Source: Bdellovibrionales bacterium (GTDB taxonomy: Bacteria > Bdellovibrionota > Bdellovibrionia > Bdellovibrionales > UBA1609). From it: a stretch of 64,000 nucleotides of DNA. Below the pieces are notes generated by a model. It did no database searches. It had not been told where the DNA came from and saw only the letters and a program-made list of their open reading frames with translations. A program made the position numbers and the translations under genes. Positions 43,941-50,778 of this stretch are shown one piece after another. Where the stretch lies: contig JADJVA010000020.1 of the NCBI GenBank assembly GCA_016716765.1, forward strand, positions 310,001-374,000, given 5' to 3'. Within the stretch, counting starts at the first letter, position 1, and each line of letters begins with the position of its first letter.

Positions 43941-45466
43941 TCCAAGGCTCCCACGCTTGACTGAATACAATTGAGCAAACTCTCAGAGCGAATAAGTTTT
44001 TTAATTGCCTCGATGTCTCGATAAAAAGCCCGATCCATTTCGGCAAAGGGGACCTCCGATCGGATAAGATCGAGAGCTCCCAAAACGCATCCGGCTGGTT
44101 TTAAAGGCGCCAACAATTCCAAGCCCTGAGCTGCGCACAAAAATTCCATCGCCACAATATTTTCAGCATTGCGAATAATAGCCCCAAGTTTTCTAGCTGC
44201 GATTGTTCCCATACTCACATGGTCTTCTTTGTCGGCAGAGGTCGGAATGCTATCCACGCTCGCCGGGTGCGAAAGAATTTTATTTTCGCTCACTAAAGAG
44301 GCCGCCGACACCTGGACAATCATCAGCCCGCTATTCAAGCCTCCCTTTGGAGCCAAAAATGCGGGCAGCCCGCTCAATGCCGGATTCATCAGCTTTTCAA
44401 TTCGACACTCTGAAATGCTGCACATCGCACTCATGGCAATTCCCAAAAAATCAAGAGCAAAGGCAACGGGTTCGCCATGAAAGTTCCCACAGGACAAAAC
44501 CTTGTCTTCGTCAGCAAAAACCAAGGGATTATCCGTGCTCGAATTTGCCTCTATCTCAAGAGTGCGACAGGTGCTTCGCAAAACATCTTTTGCCGCTCCA
44601 TGAACGGCCGGTATGCAACGAAGGGAATAAGCATCCTGAACTCGACTGCAATCGGCATGAGCCTCCGCAATCGAAGAGGTTGGACCTAAAATTTTAGTCA
44701 AATTGCGGGCCGTTTTTGCCTCTCCAGGATGAAGACGGGTCGCCGCAATCAGAGGATCAAAGGCCTTTCGAGAACCCTGAAGAGCCTCAAGTGACATGGC
44801 TCCTCCAAGATCAACCATCCAAGCCAAACGGCGTCCCTCATAGCAATTCAAGAGCCCCACTGCCGTCATCACCTGACATCCATTGATGAGAGACAATCCC
44901 TCTTTGGCTTCTAACTCGAGAGGTGCAACTCCCCTTTTCGAAAGGTATTCCTGCGCCGCAACCTTTTTTCTGCCATCCCAGACTTCGCCCTCACCCATGA
45001 GAGCTAAGGCCAAGTGAGAAAGTGGAGCTAAATCCCCACTCGCTCCAACTGATCCCTGCTGTGGAATCACTGGAATAACGTCGTGATTTAAAAATTCCAG
45101 AACCTTTTCAACAACCTCAACGCGAACGCCACTGTGACCTCGCGCCAAGGCATTCGCTCTGAGTAACATGATCGCACGCGACTCGGCCTTAGTGAAAGGT
45201 TCTCCCACCCCAACGCAGTGAGAGCGAATCAAATTTTTCTGCAACTGAATCGTATCTGACGTGGAAATCTGAACGCTGCTAAAGGCCCCAAATCCGGTGT
45301 TCACTCCATACATAACATCGCCCTGTGCGATGCGCTTATTGATATACCGACGTGAATTCAACATCCCGTGACGAGCCTTTTCTGCGAGAGTCACTTTTTC
45401 TATGGGCAGACTGTAGGCTATCTGCCAGACCTGATCGACAGTGATCTCCTCCCCATTAATTTCCAT
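43934..45466 (-). CDS. hutH: Histidine ammonia-lyase
   Basis: 510 residues. Converts histidine to trans-urocanate and ammonia. The self-made MIO cofactor comes from Ala142-Ser143-Gly144 in GSVGASGDLAPLSH. Other marks: YGVNTGFGAF, QDAYSLRCIPAVHGA, SSTDNPLVF and FHGEPVAFALD. Starts with ATG inside the end of rpe (11-bp overlap, GGGGG upstream) and overlaps hutU by 7 bp. No hut repressor is in the window, so expression may follow the upstream housekeeping genes. Confidence 0.97.
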   Translation of the reverse strand: MEINGEEITVDQVWQIAYSLPIEKVTLAEKARHGMLNSRRYINKRIAQGDVMYGVNTGFGAFSSVQISTSDTIQLQKNLIRSHCVGVGEPFTKAESRAIMLLRANALARGHSGVRVEVVEKVLEFLNHDVIPVIPQQGSVGASGDLAPLSHLALALMGEGEVWDGRKKVAAQEYLSKRGVAPLELEAKEGLSLINGCQVMTAVGLLNCYEGRRLAWMVDLGGAMSLEALQGSRKAFDPLIAATRLHPGEAKTARNLTKILGPTSSIAEAHADCSRVQDAYSLRCIPAVHGAAKDVLRSTCRTLEIEANSSTDNPLVFADEDKVLSCGNFHGEPVAFALDFLGIAMSAMCSISECRIEKLMNPALSGLPAFLAPKGGLNSGLMIVQVSAASLVSENKILSHPASVDSIPTSADKEDHVSMGTIAARKLGAIIRNAENIVAMEFLCAAQGLELLAPLKPAGCVLGALDLIRSEVPFAEMDRAFYRDIEAIKKLIRSESLLNCIQSSVGALEW

Positions 45467-46127
45467 CAGTTTTTGCCCCCTTCAAAGAAGCGATCGCCTT
45501 TTTATAGTCATTTTTAAAGATATAGGAACCTGCCACCAAAACGTCAGCGTCCCGGCATGCGCGAGCTGTTTCGGCGTTGACTCCCCCATCAATCTCAATG
45601 AGCGCCTCCGAGCCTATTTTCTTCAGTTCTTTGCGAACTCTGTGTATTTTAGAAGTCTGATCATGCATAAAACTCTGACCGCCAAAGCCAGGGTTGACCG
45701 TCATAATCAAAATCAAATCCACTTTTGGCAACAGAGGTAAAATCTGATCAATCGAAGTCGCGGGACGCAAAGAAATTCCAGACTTACAATTTCGATCTCG
45801 AATCATATCCAAAACTTTTGCGGGATTTTGAGTGGCCTCAACATGAATCGTCAGGTAGTCAGCTCCCGCCGAAATAAATTCATCCACAAAGAGTTCCGGC
45901 CGCTCAATCATCAAATGAACATCAAAAGGAATTTTCGTCACGGGCCTCAAAGACTTCACGACGGGGGCTCCAATTGTGATATTCGGAACAAAGTGACCAT
46001 CCATCACATCAATGTGGATCCAATCGGCTCCGCATTTTTCTACCTTCTGTATTTCATCTTTCAATATTGAAAAATCAGCAGAAAGCAAACTCGGCGCCAC
46101 CAAAAATTCGTTCTTATAAGGATTCAC
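45456..46127 (-). CDS. rpe: Ribulose-phosphate 3-epimerase
   Basis: 223 residues, TIM-barrel enzyme that interconverts ribulose 5-phosphate and xylulose 5-phosphate. Motifs: APSLLSADFS, WIHIDVMDGHFVPNITIG with metal-binding His/Asp, VHLMIERPE, ILIMTVNPGFGGQSFM and IEIDGGVNAETA. It overlaps fmt upstream by 14 bp and hutH downstream by 11 bp, so it bridges the translation-factor genes and the histidine genes. Confidence 0.96.
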   Translation of the reverse strand: MNPYKNEFLVAPSLLSADFSILKDEIQKVEKCGADWIHIDVMDGHFVPNITIGAPVVKSLRPVTKIPFDVHLMIERPELFVDEFISAGADYLTIHVEATQNPAKVLDMIRDRNCKSGISLRPATSIDQILPLLPKVDLILIMTVNPGFGGQSFMHDQTSKIHRVRKELKKIGSEALIEIDGGVNAETARACRDADVLVAGSYIFKNDYKKAIASLKGAKTDGN

Positions 46128-47064
46128 CTAATTTTTCTCCAAGGGAAAAAGGATAGCCACGCAAATAATCCTTTGCAGTCATTTCAGCACGAGACTCTGG
46201 CTGTACCATCAAAATTTGCAAGGCCCCATCTCCGGAGGAGACGACAAATGAGTCAGCCTCAATTTCAATGACCTTTCCCGGAAGATCATTTTTTGATTTT
46301 GGGATCGCCCGGGATTTTATGAGTTTCAATTTCTTTCCTGAGCGAACAGTATGAGCGCCGGGACCAAGAGCCAATCCACGAATCTTATTGTGGATTTCAA
46401 CGGCCGGAAGCCGCCAATCGATCTGAGTTTCGGATTTTTCAATCTTTTTTGCGTAGGTGACCAAAGATTCTTCTTGTTTTAAGGGAACCAAGTTGCCTCG
46501 CAAGTAATCCATCAGCTCGACATGAAGCAAATCAGCCGCAAGTGGCTTCATCTTCTCATGCAGATCAAAGGCATTCCAATCATCATCGATATCGATGACC
46601 CTTCGACCGACAACGTCACCTGCATCCAGCTTTTTCACCATAACCTGCAGACAAACTCCTGTCTTTTGATCTCCGGCCATCACTGCACGCTGAATAGGTG
46701 CGGCCCCCCGCCATCGTGGCAACAGACTCGTGTGAACATTCACGACGGAGCGCGGATAAAGATCCAAAAAAACTTGAGGCAAGATCTGTCCAAAGGCGAC
46801 AACAACGGCCACTTCAGCTTTCCAGGACGAGATCGTTTCAAGGAACTCGTCTTCATTCACCCTTTCGGGCGTTAACACCGGTAGTTGATGGGAAAGAGCT
46901 AACTCCTTCACCGGAGAGGATTGAAGCTTCAGTTTGCGCCCAGATTGACGATCAGGTTGAGTCACCACACCCACGACCTTAAAGTGCTCATCTTTGATCA
47001 TCGATCCTAAACAATAGGCTGCAATATCAGGGGTTCCTAAAAAAACGGTTCGAATGAGGCTCAT
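46114..47064 (-). CDS. fmt: Methionyl-tRNA formyltransferase
   Basis: 316 residues. Formylates initiator Met-tRNA with 10-formyl-tetrahydrofolate. Motifs: RTVFLGTPDIAAYCL, VVTQPDRQSGRKLKLQ (tRNA loop), NVHTSLLPRWRGAAPIQRA with the catalytic Asn-x-His, and the late Asp segment TGVCLQVMVKKLDAGDV. The C-terminal domain closes the protein. ATGA overlap of 4 bp with def. Confidence 0.96.
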   Translation of the reverse strand: MSLIRTVFLGTPDIAAYCLGSMIKDEHFKVVGVVTQPDRQSGRKLKLQSSPVKELALSHQLPVLTPERVNEDEFLETISSWKAEVAVVVAFGQILPQVFLDLYPRSVVNVHTSLLPRWRGAAPIQRAVMAGDQKTGVCLQVMVKKLDAGDVVGRRVIDIDDDWNAFDLHEKMKPLAADLLHVELMDYLRGNLVPLKQEESLVTYAKKIEKSETQIDWRLPAVEIHNKIRGLALGPGAHTVRSGKKLKLIKSRAIPKSKNDLPGKVIEIEADSFVVSSGDGALQILMVQPESRAEMTAKDYLRGYPFSLGEKLGESL

Positions 47065-47654
47065 CGGGAAACTACTTCTTCATCCTGCTCTTCGACTTTT
47101 TCCTGACGAGCTGGATAACCTGTCTTTTTTATCCGTGATTTGATACGAGCGGACTTGATCGGACTGAGGCGGTCGATAAACAGTTTTCCATCAAGGTGGT
47201 CAATCTCATGTTGAATACAGATAGCGAGGAGCCCATCCACTTCAATCTGAAATTTTTTGCCTTCCAAATTAAGCCCCTGAACGATAATCAGTTCCGCTCT
47301 CTGCACAGATTCGTAGTAAGTGGGAACACTCAAACAGCCCTCATCGTAAGTTGTTTTCCCCACCTTCTTTATAATTTCAGGATTAAAAATAACAAATGGC
47401 TGAGAAACGGCCTGCTCCAGAGGAGACATATCCTCTAGCTTGTAGCGCCCATTTTCTCTCGGCCGAGTATCAGCAACAAAAAGTCTCACAAGATGATTCA
47501 CCTGGGGGGCAGCTAAGCCAATTCCTGAGGACGCATACATAGTTTCAAACATGTCCTCGACAAGCTGTTTGAGGCTGTGTGTCACGGTCTTTACCGCCAC
47601 CGACTTTTTACGAAGCCTCGGATCAGGAAATCTCAATACTTCCAGTTTTGCCAT
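47061..47654 (-). CDS. def: Peptide deformylase
   Basis: 197 residues. Removes the N-formyl group from new proteins. The three active-site motifs are complete: GIGLAAPQV, EGCLSVP with the metal Cys, and QHEIDHLDGKLF with two metal His and the catalytic Glu. A charged C-terminal tail of about 30 residues (EKVEEQDEEVVSR) is an extra. GAGG precedes the ATG. First gene of the def-fmt-rpe-hutH-hutU-mipA string. Confidence 0.96.
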   Translation of the reverse strand: MAKLEVLRFPDPRLRKKSVAVKTVTHSLKQLVEDMFETMYASSGIGLAAPQVNHLVRLFVADTRPRENGRYKLEDMSPLEQAVSQPFVIFNPEIIKKVGKTTYDEGCLSVPTYYESVQRAELIIVQGLNLEGKKFQIEVDGLLAICIQHEIDHLDGKLFIDRLSPIKSARIKSRIKKTGYPARQEKVEEQDEEVVSR

Positions 47655-47773
47655 ATGTTATCCTCTAACTCATTGGCTCTGTTTTTCAAACCGAGGGGCA
47701 AATAACCCCCGACCATTCTACAGCAAGAGGTTCGCAAAGGAAAGACTACCTTTTCCTGCAATGGGCTTTTCGC

Positions 47774-48934
47774 TCAATTCAGAGCTGACAGACTCAATCC
47801 AACCGTTTGGGCAATGTTGCTGAAATCAGGAGCCTGATCGTAGGCTGCACTTAAAGTGATAAATCCCAATCGAACCTCAACCCCCATTGTATAATGAAGA
47901 CGATTTTTAGAGAAATTTAGACGCGGTGGTTCTTGATACCCTCCTCCCCTCCAAACAAAGGCAATATCTTTGTTATTAATGACCTGATATTCGAAGCCTC
48001 CGTGAATCACGACTTTTTGATCACTTTCGACTTGATCTAAGGGATCGGTACTTGATCCTCCCACATAAAAAGCCTTTTTGACGGGATAATATATATCCAC
48101 ATCTCCCACCCACATCAGTCGGCCTGTCAGCTTAACAGATCCACCCAAGACCAATTTTGCTGGAATAACGACGTCATGAAACCATTCGGTAGAGGGCGCA
48201 ATTTGGGCGTCAAGACTCTCATCAAGGTTGTAACGACGTTCCGGTGAATAGGTCACACCCAACCCAAGCTTCCTGTCTTTGTTGTAGCGAAAACCAAAAG
48301 TGAAGTAGAAAGACTTTGCCTGTGATTCCAAATCCAATGGCATGGCCTCATCTTTATAACCTAAAACCACTTTTTCCTGATGTCCTGTCATTCCAAAAGA
48401 AATGGACTGCCAAAACCGCCACGAAATTGCCAAATCCCGGCTTTCTATCTTGAGAAGCTTCGTCACTCCGTTCGCCACAAAATCCGAAGAAAAGTCCAAA
48501 TTGTAAGGCTGAGAATATCCCCCCCCAATTCCAAAGGGACCCAATCGCAAGCCAAGAGAGGAAAATACAAAGTCATAAGGCAATCCATCAAGCTGAGTGT
48601 CCCCATCAAAATCCACCTCACGATTGACCACGCGATTGGTGGTTCCAGCAAGATCAAAAATCCATCAAGACATTGATAACCCAGCTGGATTGTTAAGCAC
48701 GGCCCCCGCATCGTCACTCAATCCAACCGCAGCTCCTCCCATGGCCAAAACTCTTGTTGTCCCACCGGGAAATAAACCATAGGCCCCATAGGCAGCGTCC
48801 TCGGCGAGGGCCGTCTGGGAGCTTAACTGAATGGCTAGGTGTAGCAATAAAACAAGGAGTCCGATATAGAAGCAAAGCCTTGCCCACAATCCTGCCTGCG
48901 AGAAAACAAAAAAATGACCGGTTCTAATGGACAT
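47774..48934 (-). pseudogene. Outer-membrane barrel protein interrupted by in-frame TGA
   Basis: From an ATG at 48934 (GGGGGG upstream) the frame has a signal peptide and then AYGLFPGGTTRVLAMGGA, GLSDDAGAVLNNPAGLSMS, the usual start of FadL/OmpP1-like barrels. It stops at TGA 48665-48667 and continues in the same frame with WIFDLAGTTNRV and a full set of barrel strands to 47774. A single changed codon would give one protein of about 386 residues. Without it, the second part alone could start only at GTG 48631 without a signal. Family-level role: transport or structure in the outer membrane. Confidence 0.7.
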
Positions 48935-48963
48935 CACCCCCCGTAGTCTCAATAATTAAAGCT

Positions 48964-49515
48964 ATGATGGTTCGACATTGGACTCTAGTGTTTTTTGTTA
49001 TTTTCCTGATAGATTCTGAGGAGAGTGCGGCAAGCGTCGCGGTTGAACCCTATCTTGGATACAGTCGCTTTGAGTGGTCCTCCGGCGGGTACTCCGATTC
49101 AAAGATGGGCACTGTATTGGGCGGAAAGGGCGGCCTTCAGCTAAACAGCGGCACTTTCCTGGCTCTCGATTTTCACCTTGGTGGGCCCTATCTGCTCGAT
49201 AGTTCAAACAGCGATAACGAATTCATGAATCGCATGTGGGGGGTAGGGGTGAGATTTGGAAAAAGCAAAACTCACCTCTGGCTTGGATATTACTCTCTCA
49301 ATGAGCTCACCGACATCAATGCAAATCTCAAATACTTGGGCCGAGCAATAAAAGCCACTATCGGGATAGAGTTCCAATCAAAACTCAGCCTCAATTTTGA
49401 ATATGTAAAACAGGAATTCAACCAAATTGAGGGTGGACAGATCTCTGCAGAAAATTTTAATCTGGACGTCACTCTCTTGATTCTTTCGATTAGCGCTCCT
49501 CTCGAACTGAAATAG
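48964..49515 (+). CDS. Small outer-membrane beta-barrel protein
   Basis: 183 residues. Signal peptide about 1-24 (ending ESAAS). The mature part is Gly-, Ser- and aromatic-rich with alternating strands (VAVEPYLGYSRFEWSSGGY) and fits an 8-strand OmpW/OmpX-like barrel, though it ends in Lys rather than an aromatic residue. Divergent from the interrupted barrel gene, 29 bp away from its start. No specific family recognised. Confidence 0.65.
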   Translation: MMVRHWTLVFFVIFLIDSEESAASVAVEPYLGYSRFEWSSGGYSDSKMGTVLGGKGGLQLNSGTFLALDFHLGGPYLLDSSNSDNEFMNRMWGVGVRFGKSKTHLWLGYYSLNELTDINANLKYLGRAIKATIGIEFQSKLSLNFEYVKQEFNQIEGGQISAENFNLDVTLLILSISAPLELK

Positions 49516-49599
49516 AACACACAAAATGTCGCTCGACTTTTGTTGGGAGGAGTCACGAATTAGCTTCAACCTTAAATTAAACCTGGTTAGATTATCAGG

Positions 49600-50778
49600 A
49601 TGGCCGCCTTTTGCAAAGCTCCACTTTTTTCGAAAAATCTTGAATACTTCAATCTTGCTATTCCATTTTTGTTCTATCCAGTGGTTATCCTCGATGTATT
49701 TTTTTTTCCCGGAGCGCTTGGTTTACCAACTGAGGCATACCAAATTACTCTTTGGGATTTTGTGCGCAACATTATTTTTCTGAACGGCATTCATGCTTTG
49801 TTTCCCTTCATCCTTCTCTTTCGAAGTAAAGAGATTAAAAACTGGATTCCTCTCCAGAAAGGGGGGAAGTTTGGCTTTTGGAGCAGATTAATTGGTGTTC
49901 AGTCTTTTTTCTTTTTTTTCTTTTTCAATATTCAAACTGTATCTCATTGGGCAACGAATAATTTAGCAATAGAAATCATCGTTTCCATTCTGACAATCGG
50001 ATTATTTACTCATCATCCTCTTGCACAAATCAGGGGGATTTCCAGGCTCTATGACATCAGAAATGCACCAAAAGATCCTATAGGGATGATGAATCTTAAG
50101 AATTGCCAAAAAAGAGAGAAGTACTTATTTATCGTATCTACCTGGGCATTCGCAATACTTGCGATTTTGTTATTCTCAAATTTGCTTGGCCCAAACCGTC
50201 TTGTCTGGTTTAATTATGCCTTTCTATTTTTATTCCCTTTTTTCTTAGGATTAATCCTCAATTTTTTTAGTTTTCCGAGGCCGTGGAATTACTTTAAACT
50301 AATCTATCTTTTGAGATCCTTCGCTTTTCCGCTCACTTTCTTATCTCCGGCGGCCAGAATAGTGATCGGTACATCCCACGGAATTGAATCCTTTTGTGTG
50401 TATCGCCATATGAAAGATAGGTCTATAAACGGAAAACAATGGATGAATCTTCTATCTATTGGTCTTTTTTTCCTAGCGTCTTTGGCAATTCTTTTCAACT
50501 ATCGCAACCTCTCATTCTTGAACTGGCTGCGCCTTGAATCTCATTTTGCATCACGAGCCATCACTGCGCTTGGCCTAAGTTTTATTTTCACCCACTATTA
50601 CATTGAAGCGATCCTGTATCGCTTCAGAAAACCGGATTGCAGGGAGCACACCTTGCCGCTTTTTGCGAAACTGCCTTTAAAACCGGATGAGGGCGACCTT
50701 GACCAACGGGCTGGTTGGTTCATCAGATTCAACCGAAGTCCGCTCAAAATCTATCTGGCTTCGGCCGAACAGAAATAA
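49600..50778 (+). CDS. Polytopic membrane protein, unknown function
   Basis: 392 residues with about nine or ten hydrophobic helices and many Phe residues, including a run of seven encoded by a T-rich tract near 49905-49930. Conserved-looking polar spots are NGIHALFPF, FTHHPLAQIRGISRLYD and FTHYYIEAILYRF, with several His near helix ends. The repeated FTHH/FTHYY pattern is reminiscent of oxygenase- or desaturase-like membrane proteins, but no known motif set is complete. The final 50 residues are soluble. Its stop codon directly precedes the GTG start of the next gene. Confidence 0.6.
   Translation: MAAFCKAPLFSKNLEYFNLAIPFLFYPVVILDVFFFPGALGLPTEAYQITLWDFVRNIIFLNGIHALFPFILLFRSKEIKNWIPLQKGGKFGFWSRLIGVQSFFFFFFFNIQTVSHWATNNLAIEIIVSILTIGLFTHHPLAQIRGISRLYDIRNAPKDPIGMMNLKNCQKREKYLFIVSTWAFAILAILLFSNLLGPNRLVWFNYAFLFLFPFFLGLILNFFSFPRPWNYFKLIYLLRSFAFPLTFLSPAARIVIGTSHGIESFCVYRHMKDRSINGKQWMNLLSIGLFFLASLAILFNYRNLSFLNWLRLESHFASRAITALGLSFIFTHYYIEAILYRFRKPDCREHTLPLFAKLPLKPDEGDLDQRAGWFIRFNRSPLKIYLASAEQK

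Noticed and set aside
44203..44697. 164-codon open frame on the plus strand
   Set aside because: Antisense to hutH; a shadow of a well-supported gene.
48665..48667. TGA as a selenocysteine codon
   Set aside because: The protein is an outer-membrane barrel, not a redox enzyme, and no SECIS-like hairpin was noticed after the codon.
49905..49930. T-rich tract as a slippery or phase-variable site
   Set aside because: The run is broken by C's and the frame is intact on both sides; it only encodes a Phe-rich helix.
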